This document shows, piece after piece, positions 1 through 14,400 of a stretch of 64,000 nucleotides of DNA. Below the pieces are notes generated by a model. The model saw nothing but the letters and a program-made list of their open reading frames with translations, did not search any database and had not been told where the DNA came from. The stretch is from Tomocerus qinae (lineage: Eukaryota; Arthropoda; Collembola; Entomobryomorpha; Tomoceridae): positions 6,877,501-6,941,500 of the forward strand of contig CM034550.1 in assembly GCA_020055645.1 (NCBI GenBank), read 5' to 3'. The translations under genes were made by a program, and so were the position numbers. The first letter of the stretch is position 1; each line of letters begins with the position of its first letter.

Positions 1-3000
1 CCTCTACTACTCAGTACACAAACGATTTGATAAAATATTCTGTATTAGCCAGAAAGATTCCTCCTTCTTTGCAAATGCAATGCATACACTAGCTACTGGT
101 GTCTACTATATTTACCAAATGTTATTACATTCCGTACATTCTGTAAAAGCATGCATGCCATTGCTATCACTCTACTACACTTACACTTCATGCATCATCT
201 ACACACTACAACATTATTTACGAACTATTTTACGGAGACCAGTGCTTTTCTTCCCATGACATCCAAAAAGCTTTTGTCAGGCACAACTTTTCTATCTTCT
301 TATGCAGATTTACTATAGCATATTACAAAATGTATAGGATAGACTTATTTTTGGCTTGGACTTCATATGGTAACATTTTAAGTTAGCGTCAGTTTGGTGG
401 ACACGATTTCTGACAGCATCCTTTTACCTGCTTGTATATACAATGTTACCAAATTCTTAGTAATTCTTGTAACTTGCTTCTAAAATAGGAGAAAGTGTAA
501 GGGAAAGTGATTGACGTATTTTATGCGGAAAGCCATATTCATCAAAATAACTGTAACATTTTATATACCAAAGTCTAAAATGGCCAAATAGCTAGTAGAA
601 AGTATAGAAAGTAGGCTTATGCATAGTATTATAATAAGAAAAGCATAAAGTGAGTCTTACTTTAACAAACTTGACACAGGAGATGTTTCTGTTGAGAGAG
701 GGAGGAGTAATATTACATTACATGTTCAGTATTTCTTAGTTTGGGAAGATTGAGTGAGTGAAAGCGTAGTGGGGTATATTTTACACTGTGAAATGTACTC
801 TCTTCATCTTGACTTTGATTTCGTTTCTTTTAGACTGACGAAGATGCCGAACTGTAGGAAGTGTACAGTCATGGTGTCTAGTATTTTAGGAATCAACGAC
901 TTAAGAGTGCAACCTTACTGTATTACATATTACATCACACTTTACACCATTAGAGTCTTTTAGACCACGAGAAGAGACACAGTTCAGTCAGTCAGAGGAT
1001 GTGAAACATCTTCTAGAAGAAAATTCACGGTGTCTGCTCTCACGACAATGCTCCGGCTTAAATTGCTGTCCTGAGAGTACACCAAGGCTTCCATGTAAAT
1101 TATATCCTATTTTATGTCATGCACTATATGGCCAAATAAGAAGCCACACGGATGAAAGTCTATTTCTACAGGATTTAGTTTATACTATGCTTATGAACCA
1201 CACGGCGTGGAACACTATTCAAAATTACTCTGTTCTGAGTGAGTGACTTGACCTGAACTTAGACTTTGGCAATTGCTTTTCATTTTTTCCCTTTCACTTC
1301 TCAGACCTGAACCTCTCATTCTTCTTCCCAGGGTGAAATGTCTGATGCAGGCGCTGATATTTATGTATTTTATTGTATGTATATAAATTTTCCATTATAT
1401 GTGCATTTATATGTATTATATTATGCAATCATACAGAGAAATATTTTTAAGTGGACTTACCCTGCGTGACTACTTTCTCTTTGTTGTGCTTTCACTACAA
1501 TGTTGCTCCTTTTTCATTGACAATAGAAAAGCATGCTACTTACAATAAGCAGGATAAAATAAGTAGATTTTTTTGTAATAAATATGAAAAGATTCTTTGA
1601 TATAAATACACTGGGCGCATTAAATTTTATAAAAACGAAAAATGATTTTATTCATAAAGATTACGCTATTGACAGTCCAGGAAATTCAAGAAGATCTTTT
1701 ACTTGAGCGAGAACTCGAGAAAACGTGAAGAAATTCCAACTTTTCCTACACACAACCCAGATGCCATCTTATGACTAGAATTTAAAACTTTCTCTTTGTA
1801 AGAAAGCTACTTTCACCAAGTAGCTTTACCAAATGCAAATGAAGAAGGACATATTTAAGTATTGCTTAGCGTTGTTTAATAGGTATTTTAAGTGAGACAG
1901 TTAATAGTCATTATTTTACCATTTCCGAATATTTACTGTTTATTTTAGTTTTGCTAACTCAATTGAAAATTCCTGGAAATTAATGTTTAATCTGGTTAGT
2001 AAATTCGTGGATTTCTCTTGAGTTTTGGAGTAGACGAAGTCTTTTAATTCATTGCATCCTGTCCTGTCGTTTTCATAATTTAATGCAATTACTTCTGAAA
2101 TTAGAAAATTTAGTCCAATAATTCTATCTCCGTGTGTGTGGAGTGAATGTATATGTATTTTTGATATAGAACAAGGTTCCCTTTAGCGTTGTGTGGATGT
2201 TGTTCCTTTCCGATGTGCGTGCAACTGAAAACAGAATTAGTCTTGCTTAGGAATTGGAAGTATCTTAATATAATCACGTAATGGAATTCCTGTCTAGCCA
2301 GCCGCAACCAATTGGTTTTAGGGGAAGAAAAGCAATATGGTCAGTCATATTAGATTGTTGAATGTCGTCATGAAAAGCATCTATGCTGTGGTATGTTCCG
2401 TGTTGGTGATCAAATGAAAAGAGAGAATAAAAGTTGACAACTCTGATAGCTATTAAGCGAAAGAAGATAAATAGAAGTGACTTCCTTTAGTTTACCGACG
2501 ATTGGGTGATGATTTGTAGATTGGAGTGGCTAAGGTATATACTACAAATACAATAAGGCCTAAAAGGTAACACTAATAAATTTTACTACAGGGTGGATTG
2601 AGAAAGCCTTCGAGAAAATAAAATACTACATCAAGAATTAAGGTGAAATATGAAATTCTTCTTCAGAAAATCTTCGGATATTCCCACAAAACATATTTTT
2701 CAATTTTCCGGTTTCGCATTTGAGTTACAACTCCGATTTTCTTGCCTCTTTTTGATCCTGATGCTTGATAATTTCACCCTGTACATGAAAACATGTTTTA
2801 TCTATAGTAGATTCTGATATTTTGAGTTTGAAGGTATACCTTTTGAGAAAAGAAGATAAAGACAAAGGAAAGGACAGGTAAATCTAAAAATAAAATAGAT
2901 TTGGAGTTTCGGAATAGCGGCAACCTAGTTAAGAGCAAAGAAAGAACGGGAGTAAATTGCTTCGATCTTATAACAAGCATTCTATTTCCACTGAAATTCT

Positions 3001-5447
3001 CTCGAATAGAGATGGAAGTATTTGTAATACCTATATCCTTAATGTAATAACGATAACAGAGCAATAAAATAGACTGCTTCTGTTCAAATCGAATTACAGT
3101 GTGCTATAACTAGGTATACATTTTTGAACTCAGGCCAGTTGCTAAAGAGGTTTCCGAGAGAAACATTCCATCTCCTGTCAATTTCCATTATTTTAATAAG
3201 AGCTATAATTTCATTTCTCTCATACTTATACTTTTGAAATGTTTCTGGTTTGGATCCAGTTGGAATGACATACTCAGCAAGGCTATACCTTTGTATCTGA
3301 TCATCTGTGTAATGCCATATTAAACACTAAAGTGGAAAATAACAATTTTCTTCCTACTGCATGGTTGGTTGGTGCATATTACTTTCACTTCACTTTCACT
3401 TTACGAAAACTATTCGATTATGGGCTTGCAATTTCAAGTATGTGAGTAGGTAACTGCTGGATAATCTGTATTATTTAATGCAGTTATTTATCTACCAAAA
3501 AATAATATCTGCCAAAAATCTTACTCAAACTATTTTCTCCAGAGAGCGATCCGCCTTAAAATATCCTACAGCTACTTACAAACTAGTATAATATAATCAT
3601 CCTCGCAATGCCTTAATGATATTCCTTGAGTGGAACTGATGTAATATTTCATTCAAATTATGTGCATTCTTGCGTCAATGATTTTCATATACATTGGATG
3701 CCAATTTGTCAATAATAATATTATTGAAATTGAATATTAAATGAATATGAAAAATACCAATCATGTTTAATTTAAGGATGAAATATTTTCCAATATTAAT
3801 ATATATTAGATTCAACTCTCTGGTAATCATATTGGTTAACGATAATGTGAGTGAAAGTCCATGAACCAGCCAAGTAGTTACATTATCTAACCGAAGAAGC
3901 CTAATTTCATTATTAGTTGTCATTTCTAGCAAATCTTAGTGGCAAGATCAGTTGACAATCTATCTAATAAATTGTTGTATGCATTGTATGCCAATTTAAT
4001 CACTTAAATTAAGAGGAACGGAGAATGAAACTTCATTGACTCTAGATAATTTGTAAAAATGGTAAAATGCTATGCTGGTGCTATTATGATTTTTAAAACA
4101 CGTGTGTTCCCAACAGACATGTGTCTTAAGCAAAGCCTCAAATATTTAATTTAGGTCCCATGGGAAATTTCTGAAAGGCTTTATGTATACTTTCTGTATT
4201 CTGTTCAATTATCTTATATTTTACTCGCGTATTTATCATCCTACACTGGATCTAAACCTCCGTAATGTTTACTAATGTTCATTCAGCGTAATTTGTGGAA
4301 GTCAGTTGCATAACATCCATATATTTCAACAACAAAATTTTAAAACTAAAAGTTTTAGATACATATCTTTAGTATCAGATTGTTCAGACTAACAAACTAA
4401 AATAAACCTTGAGTCAGTCGAGTATTTTATCTCACTTACAATTTATGGGTTCAATATACAATTTTCAGTTGCAAAATAATACTTTAACTAAAATGTGGAA
4501 TTATACTACAGTTTATAATATCATGGCATTTTCCACTTAACTACTTCTGCACAAGAATTTAAGCTTATAGATAATGTAGGTACTTAATTGAAGATTACAT
4601 ACAGGTAGTTGTACAAGCAAGGGTGATATTATAGTTATTATATTACACCTATGATATTACATCTCATTGGTTTAACATTTTGTACTATTTAAACATTTTC
4701 TATACACATTTTTAAGAAACATTTCAGATATGACTTTAGGTAACGGTTGGATTCACCAGTATTTCAGTAAACAGGTATTTGGTTCGGTACAGAGCAATAG
4801 TTTTCACACCTACTAAACAAATGGGCATTATAACATTATAGGGTTTCACATTTAGCATCGTATTTTTGTTACAAAGCTGTAATGACATCAATCGCCTATG
4901 ACATAAACTACTTATTAAACACGTTAATACTCATTAGCATCATTAAAATACGATACAGCACCGGCATTATTGCATTTATATGGAATGACACTTAATTTTA
5001 ATACATTTGCGTGCGTTTTTTTTAATTGCTAATACATTACATCTAGATTCTAGATCTATTACATCTAGTACAGTATAAATGATTTGAATTGATACAATTG
5101 CACAATTTCTAATTCTAGAAACCTAAAGTTATTTTCTTAATTTTTATTACCGCTCCACAGCTTAAGGAAACAATTTATTTGTTATTGCCTATATTATAGT
5201 GTATAGATTATTATCAATATGTAAACTATATGCTATGCTAAATATAATGTAATAAATATCTGGAACACATTATTAAAGTTGTAATAAATGGTAATTGGCC
5301 ATTGAATACAGAAAGTATACTGTTTCGATTAGCATGTATTTAGCTATGCTACGAACAATTTCCGTTTATCTGTGAATACGGTAGAAAAATATGAGAATAT
5401 TAAAATAAGGTATACATAAATAAATAATTGACATTTAGAGTAGATCA
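1..5447. other. Gene-free stretch downstream of the DH44 receptor
   Basis: I see no convincing coding region here. The few open frames are short, lack recognisable motifs and have no splice context. The part nearest the receptor should hold its 3' UTR. A minus-strand AATAAA at 5174-5179, about 270 nt past the stop codon, is a plausible polyadenylation signal. No tandem array or inverted-repeat element stood out. Confidence 0.6.
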
Positions 5448-8400
5448 TTAAACATCGACAATGCTTTCATTTTCTTCTTTGGTAGCTACACTTGTGTAGT
5501 ATCTTTGAGAACTAGGGACGTAGGTTGTCGATAAACGCCTACCCAACAAGCCACTTCCATTTCCGGCAGTTCCATTATTGGTGTGCAGTGGAGTCAGAGT
5601 AGTTTCACAGACAGAAGAATCTCTTTTTCGGTAACTTCTGCTCGTGTCGTATAACCTGAAAAACAAAATCATTCATTCATTCACTGCGAAGCTCATTTAT
5701 AATTCATGGAGGTGAATTTTAAGCAATGAATTCTAAGAAAATGACATTAGCAGAAAGGTTAATAATGATATAGTGAAGTAGAGTCCATAAATACAGAGCT
5801 GGATCAATTTGTTTTGTTTGCCAGACTTTTCCTTTCCCCATCTATTGTTTAGTTTCAATTAATGTGTTTCGAGAAAGTTCAACCATGCATTTATTTTGTA
5901 ATCGTCTATATAGACATAGACTCACTTAAGTTGCCAATTACTTTTTTTCTACTTGTTTTTCTCTGAATAGAATTTCATATAAATAACGTTGAACATTCTC
6001 AGAGGATGGCAAAAGTTTAGGTCGAGACAGAAAGAAATGAGAAAATAGTTAGGGTCGACAACAGGAAAAGGTTTAAGGTCTAAATATTTTATGAGTACCG
6101 GAGACTTTCAGTGCGAGAACGCCAATCCCTTGTGTGCTGTATTTGCTCTCGGCGGTCACTGTCACAACAACTAAATTCAGGTCCCAGAGTCCGGATGCGA
6201 TTCCAACGATGACGCAAAGCAATTCGAACTTCACCGTTGAGGAAACAGTACAGAAGTGCCACAAGGAAACCCTGTCATGCATATTCATTTTAAATAACTA
6301 TCATTTACATAAATAAACTATCGCTAAAGTTGAATTTTAACGAATTTCATAACAGATTTAATAATTAAGTTAATAAGGGTCTGTTTACAATCTGGAGTTC
6401 AACTCGCAGATAATCACTTACTTGAGTTGAAATTAGTAGAGCCCGAAGATATTCATAAACGGCTGTCTTTGACCCAGTTAATACGAGAACGTATGTGATT
6501 CCCAATAACGGCATAAGCACTACTAAAGCTTTGGCTGCTTTTCTTGATTGTTGTGTCTCCGGATTTGTAGCTGAACGCAATTTAGTAATGAGAACCTAAA
6601 TATTTGAAAACAAAAATACTATTTAATGAGTCAGATAATGTGCTCTTGCATTATCGATAAATGTTTCACTCAATCAATGACGTTTTGTCAATATTGCAAG
6701 TATATATAAATATTGTATAGATACACAGAAAATATTTAGGAGATACTTACCCACATAATTTGTAGGAGGAATATGATATTAGACGCCAGAACAAGAATAG
6801 CTGGGGCTTTGTAAATCCAATCGTACAAGTTGACTGTGAGCCAAAGACACGTAGACACATTGAACTCTGGATCTGTCGCCTATTTACATCACGAAATAAT
6901 ATTTACAATACTTTTAACTTTATAGTTGGAAATTCATTTTTAATTTTTTGGCGGTAATTTTTGATTAAGTACCTGAATGTCTATTGTTGCACTTTGAGTG
7001 AGCCATTTCGCTATCGACCATGCAATAACAACCTGAAAATTACAAAATGTTTATCATTCATTTATTCAGAATTAGTAAAGCACATAGAGAATTCTGTAGA
7101 GAAAAGTGTTGAAAAGTACCAGCAACGGAACACCTGAAAATTACAGAAATGTACATTAGACACTCAGGGGACTTATGTTATTACGTAGTTCATAATCGCA
7201 TTAACATTGGCATTTTAAACGAATTAGAATAATAAAGGGAAATGTTTAAACTTACCCCATCCTACACTAGCGTATATTCTTAACTTGATATTTGTTACGA
7301 ATGTGAGAACGACCAGAACATAAAGGTAGAGACCTAAACAAAGCAAAAGAGATTCAAATACCTTCATTCACATAATTCTGGTCTTACTATTAATACTTTC
7401 GTGTGGTCAGCTATAATATATCTATATCCATCACATCAAGATATATAAGTCAAGTGGAATAATGATGAGTAATGTTTGGTCAATGATACAACTCACGGGA
7501 TACTGACTACCACTTCAATTCTGTTGTACCTACTTCTAGATTCACGCTCCGAAAAGCTTCAGCAAGGTATACAATTATTCCACTTGCTGATTTTCTCGGT
7601 TTGCTTTCAAAATTATTTTCAAAAGGATGCTTCACATTTCAATCTTCTTCTCTAGAGATTAATTTAGACCTATGCCTAACCACGTATACTTATAGTTTCA
7701 TAAGCACACGTAATTAGGAACAATATACCAATATACCTACCAGCACGGTATTGTCCAATATTTCGTAGATCTAGTGACAATCATAGTGACGGTGAAAGCC
7801 ATTTAATATTTAGAATCTTCAAATTACATTCGACTTTGGAATGTTAATTGAATCCAAGAAATCCTGACATTAGGAGTCAGTAAATGAACGAATGACGACA
7901 TAAATTAATATTTTAGTAGTTCAATTTGTGCAGTAAGAATGCATTTACTATCAACTGTCAGCATTTCAGATTAAAAGATATATAACATGCAAATTGCAAT
8001 AAATTATAGACAAATCAGACTAGCAACTTTAATAAACACAAATCCACACTTAGCAATCAAATTGAGTTCGTATTTAATATTTAAGTGTGTCCATGAACAC
8101 TCGTGAATATCAATTTCACTTCGGTTGAAGAATACTTAGCATCAAATAAACCCAATTCAGTAATGTAGACTTATGAATTGAAACATTGCCAGAATAAAAT
8201 AATTTCTGCGTTATTAAAACACATTCGTGTATGTAAATTGGGGAAATATTATGTATCTTATTTTCTACAAAACTGGAATAAGGGTAATTACTTTACGTTG
8301 AATAAGTTTCTATGAATAGTTGCTTTAAAGTTTATAATTTCAGCTAAATTCAGGAGATACACGATATCCGCTTGTGTGAATAGGAGTATAAAAGGAAATA

Positions 8401-11400
8401 TCCTGAGAAATAGGACATTGAAAGAGTACAGTGTAGTGGAAACTATTATATGGAGATGTAAAAGGTTGTAGTTATTATAGTTTACATCAAAGTTGGATAG
8501 CAGTGATGAAGGGGGGAGAACAATACCAAGTTTTCCATAGTTTCTCAAAATAAGGCAAGTGACTTTCACTCATACTTTCACCCACAATGTTAACTCTTTC
8601 GGCCTTTTGTTCCGTTTTCACTGAAATTCTCTATTCTACTCCATTGTCGCATATTTCAACAATAAGTACTCAAACTACATGAGTAAGTGAAGCGAAATGA
8701 GGGTCTACCGCGTTTTATGTTCTACAATACATTAAAATAGTTATTTCTGCAACAATGCAGGTATTTATAAACCTGCTATTTATTAACTACTCAACAAATA
8801 TAGTATTCTCGTATTTCCCCTATACGTACTACTACCATTCTGAAATTAACACAGAAGCTAAGCCATTCTGACTAGTGAACAATTCCATTGTGTTCATTTG
8901 ATGTAAATTAACTATATTTGCTACACTTTATACGACTTTAGCAGATATCTCTTATTAGGTGAAAGTAGGACAGTTGGCGATATCAAGATATTAATATTTT
9001 CATAAAGTAGCTTATCATTGAATATAAAATAGGGTGAGTTAGAACACAAATAGGTATACTTATTCATACCACAGAATAGAAAGCGTATTCCTTAATTATT
9101 AATGCATGCAGTAGAGTGAAAGCAATACTAATAAGTTCCATAAGGACATGACACCACGATGGTTAACACTCGGCAAGATATACCTACCTACGCTAATGCA
9201 TCATATTAGCGGTAATAGGCATCATCCCACATTTCGGAAAATTATTTGGTACTAAGACTATTTAGCCAAGTCGCCAGAAAATTTGCCATTTATTGTGTTG
9301 GCACCCCTCTGAAAATTAACAGCCTATTGAAATTGAAAAGTCAATTAAAAAGTAATTGTAAAAGTAAAAGCAATGTTATTGTTGATTTTAAATGAATTTT
9401 GCTTTGTTCCAGATGGCGAAATATAATTTGGCTATAATTTCAAACAATTTTGATTCCCTGGAGGAAACTTTCAAAATTGGTATCTAAATGTAATTTGGCA
9501 TATTGTAGATGGCTGATTAAGAGTATCACCGCTAACACGGGGATACTAAGTTTGAATGAGTGGACACAGTGCTATGTAAATGTAGAGCTTTGAAGTGTCG
9601 AAGAAATAGTAAGTATTACAGGTCTGAAAATGCATTCGCAGAGCAGCACTAACACTTACGAATACAAAGAGTCTTGAAATTGAATGTTGATTTAGAATGA
9701 ACATGGTAGGTGGGTGTAGGACAACTTTAGGCACTTAACCTTTGAGCTTTATGCTATAGGTGGTTCTTTAAATTCAATTAGGATAATTAAGTTAGTGTAA
9801 ATGGGAAGGAGGATGTAGACTGGCATTTTGGATGGTCGAATAGCATAGTTTATCTTCTACTTCGTAGTCCACATAATTCAAATATGTCTAGACTCAGACA
9901 CATAAAAAGATATCTTTCTATCCATTGAAAATGAGGAGCTGAGTTAATGCAAGAGTTTGGTGTATGATTGAATGATCGTCGCTTGGCTGTGGCCTTCTCT
10001 TACAAGATTTAAGAACAAGCTTCCGCTTTCAATATTGACTGTTGACGTTTCCGTGCGACAGGAAAGGGAAATCAACAAAAAGCTTTTACTTCTAAAGGTG
10101 ACATAATAAGAATTGGTTAGTATACGGAGGAAGAATCCTTTTCCGCACTTATAAAATATGCTTCTTACAAGTAATACGGATGTGTCTTATCTTCAAAGTC
10201 TGCACGTTGGCGTATTGTTGCTCATTCATTACATTATAGTACATAAGTGTGTTACGACGAAATGCGCAGTCTACTGAGACGAATTCAGGAAATCTAGAGT
10301 AGGATATTGTGTACGTAGATTACTTTACTACATTACTGATATATACCAAAATGCCAAGATTTCTGATATAAATTTTTTTTTCATCAGAATACTGACGAAT
10401 GACGTATTAGGTTTTACAGACGGCGAGAAAAGCCTGTGAGTGAAAGTTCTGAGAACAGCTCTATCACTTTATACATTTATAAAATATATCTAGATAGATA
10501 GCGACTGAATGCTTTCTACTTACCTTCAACAAACATCCAGAAGAAATTTGTCAAATGGAAGTAATGTAGGAGGATGAATGTAACACAGGAGACTTGATTA
10601 CCACTATGTCCTTTCTGTTCGTGGATATTTCAGTCAAGTTAGAACCGTAGCCACATCACATCCACAGATCGACAAAAAATAAGATATACAGTCCGGAAAA
10701 ATCAAGACAAGTAATTAATTAGCAATGGTACATGGTTAGACATCCATTTGGTAGTAGCTTTACATTTAAACCATCTTAAAAACTTTCCTGCTATTACTTT
10801 TTAGTGTGTACATAAATATTCTACTTGATTTAGTGTTTTTGCTTTAGTCACATGCACTTCTAATCTCGCATATGATAATTGCTATTATCAATCTACATCC
10901 ACTTCATTAAAAACTAGGGAGACTCATTCTCTACGTAGATTACATGATGGTACCACATTTACGAAATTCTAAAAAAGATAATTAAGTTTTATTACGTCAC
11001 AAAAGGCTTTTCTATTACATCAGAGTCTGCTATTTCTGCAATTCTAAAATTCCATTTACTAATCTTGGATATTTAGGATGTGTACTAACTTGTCTTATAA
11101 CGTTTTGTTGTCTTGAAATATTTCTCTAGTTGAATTAACAAAATCCGACATTTTTACCTGAGTATTTTCAGAAGCGCCAATCAATGTTGTCGAGCTGGTT
11201 ACAATCCACATGGCATCAGATAGAATATAAGTTATGATAAGATTGGTATGAATTGTGTTCCGCAGACATCTCAGCTCCCTATAGGTATTTACACCAAGAA
11301 AAAATTAGTTCTTAACTCGTGAACAACAATAGGATGGGTAATTATGATTTACGGATGAAGAAATAGTGGTAGCGCTTATATTATTATGTCATTAGATATT

Positions 11401-14400
11401 ACCTAGTGCAGAAAAGTAATTAGAAAGTGGAGAATATTAATGGAAAATTTTAATTAAATGTAATAATAGAAAGTTAAGACCATTTGACCTCTGAAGAATA
11501 ATTAAAGCAGACTTTTGCTGATGAGTAGTATATCAGCTGGTTGTACGGGCATTATATAATGAATTGCTGATATAATTTGAAATGGACAGTAGAGAGAATC
11601 AGAATGGTTCAAAACTAGCATAAAAGGAATCCTTAGAAAGCCATTGATGCATAACTTTGTTTTATACATGACTATAAAAGCTACGTGTAGGAAAGTAATG
11701 TGAACTGGAAAGGGATGGCAGTAAAGAGTGGAGGATTGAGTTAAAGTTTGTGAATTTACTTGAAAACGAGGAATATGGCCATAGCGATTGTGAGAGCACA
11801 GAGAGACAGGCAATAGCCGTAAAAGTAAACTCGGGTCGTAATTTCCAAGTTGTCTCCATCACCTATCGGTGGTGCTTCTTTTAGAGGTAGGCAACTGCTG
11901 TAATCTGATCGATTTTGCCAAGAACCGTTTTCTCCACAGTAGCGAGTTGCATTTCCTAAAAATGAATCAAAGAATTGCAATTAAAGAGACGCAAACCTTA
12001 TTAGGTATTCTATAATAATTTATTAATGCCAAAACTAAATTGGTAAATGGTTCATTCTATTTTATCGAACTATTATAAAGCTTATCACACAACAACTTGC
12101 TAAGTAATTGGATTATTGTTGGTGTAATTTAGTGGTTCGTATTGTATTGTGTCCTTCGCTGTGTCTATAAGTGAAAACATTTCGTGATTGTGAACTTTCA
12201 CCGTAAGAGAAAGTAATACTGGTACAATAATTAATCTTCTGTAGTAACTACTTCACAATAAACTGCATAGCAGGTAGTTAACCGGTATGAGTTGCTTTAT
12301 TAGTGTAGCGAAGGCAAGCAAAAAATTAAGACGACCATTTCATTGTCAAATCAATTAAGCTTAAACCATAAATCCTCAGCGGGGAAGCAGAACACAATCA
12401 ATTTCGCGTGTTTCCGCTCCTTCGACTGGAGTTAAAAACAAAATCCCTGTTAAGTACAAAATAAACTTTTTATATAGCCACTCCTATAAATAGAATAGAG
12501 GTCTAGATTATTCCATACTACTAGAAAAAGTATCTTGTGAATATAAAACTACGTATATTGTATATAGAGGGTCATGTACTACACAGTACTACTACACAAA
12601 ACAAAAGTTGTCACAATTAATTGGTTTATTCCTCTTGAAAATAAATCCAGATAGCCATTTTGAGCTTTGCATTTCTTAAATGTACATTATCATTGTAATT
12701 CTGAACATTTATATATTTGTAAGTCATCGAAGTGATAGAAAAGCATATTAATTTTACAAACATCGGTTGTTTTGCCGTAGAAGTAATGGAAATGGAGGAA
12801 TGGAGGATAAAGCTACATAGGACCAGTGATGGGCGTGAATTCATCTTGAGTCCCCCGCTAGCCGCTAGTCCATTGAACTCGTAACCCGGTGAAAAAGACT
12901 GGTCCCAATTTTTATCACACGCCGTTAAAATAAAGTAAAATCCTCACTAATTCCATCCATAGGTGAAAAATTAAATCCTATAGATATGCATCGACTGCCG
13001 ATCAGCCAGCAAAACTAGCTAGTAAATCGCAAGAAATGAGTTTTGAAAAAGAGATCTTGGATTGGACGAGATGCTCCGTCTACATGTTTGACCACTCAAT
13101 CAACGTAACAGAAATACAGCTTCCTAGAAAATACCCGGGAAGAGCCTTATAGAAAAAGTCGGTTTGGGTATTAACGACCAGCATAAAGACCTCAGATCCC
13201 TTAAGTCGCAGAAAGAATGGGCACAAATTTTTAGAGATTTTGAAGCTCGATGTCAAAGGAGTAGAATTTAGTATACTAAATATACCTTTAAGGAGCAGTT
13301 TCCCTCCGGGTTACCATTTGGCCAATTGGCGGTCGAGCTCCATTTATTGGATAACCCTAATGCAAACTTCTACCCTGCGTACAGCAGCTGGATGGATAAC
13401 ATGGAAGATATGGGTCTCCGAGCTTTTCGAAACGAACTCAACTTCCTGGGTCTTAAACGGACACCTAGTCATTATTCTATTTACGTCGAGTATTCCTTCA
13501 TTAACGTAAAGGGTGACCATAATTTACTTCATTCTTGAAAGAATTGCTTATAATAAAAATTAAAAAAATTGTAAAACGATAATTTTCGTCAAATGATTTA
13601 AAGCGCATTGTAAGTAAGTAATCATGTAATATGCAAAATAAAGTCCTCTCAGTCACGTGACCGTTAGTAAAGTCCTCCCAAAATCCATAGGTGATCATTA
13701 AGTCCCTTCAATAGTCTTCTGCAAAAAAGACGAACCCGGGACTCATCCCACGTCCTACACGTGAGTACTTATCCCATCCTACAAGTCCTCGTTTGCCCAT
13801 CACTGCTTAGGATAGAACATAACTAAGCTGAGCCACAATATGCACCTTTGAGATTTAGCTAAACAGCCTTTTAACGATGTACGAAATGTCAGAACAGACA
13901 TCAATTACAAAAAGGAAGAAATTTTCCATAGGGAACCTGTTGTGTGTCGAACAGTGCACCCACATCACCGTTTTATCCACAAAACTTTGCAATTACCTTA
14001 AATATAAAGATTACCCTTAAGAGGATTAACTTCCTTCTAGTCTTAAGATTACTTTTATTTCCTTAGTGAAATAAATCCTAGCAGCAGGATTCTTTTTATT
14101 ACTCGTCTCGCAAGATATTACTTCCCCTAGTCGGCTGTTTCAAAGAAATTACAGTTACACCGATTTCAGTATGTTTTAATTTTGTCGGAACTCTTTAATG
14201 GAAAAGGATTTACTGAAACTTTAGGCACTAGCTAGGTACAGTTTCAGAGGAAGACGGAATTGTGGAGATACATTTTGACGAGATGAGAATTATGCGAATG
14301 TGAACATGGTTGGTGAAACCAGCGAAAGCATAAAATAATCTCGTCTTTCCATCAATAAATTGGTTGTTGGTCTATGTCACAATGTCACAACTTGATTAAT

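Noticed and set aside
754-1246. Two plus-strand ORFs of 69 and 81 codons
   Set aside because: No motif, splice context or composition bias. Expected by chance in AT-rich DNA.
6134-6316. Plus-strand 60-codon ORF
   Set aside because: It is antisense to the TM7 exon of the DH44 receptor, whose minus-strand frame carries the conserved FLNGEVR motif.
11502-11862. Overlapping minus-strand ORFs beside the receptor TM1 exon
   Set aside because: Out-of-frame shadows of the exon 11760-11955 and its intron.
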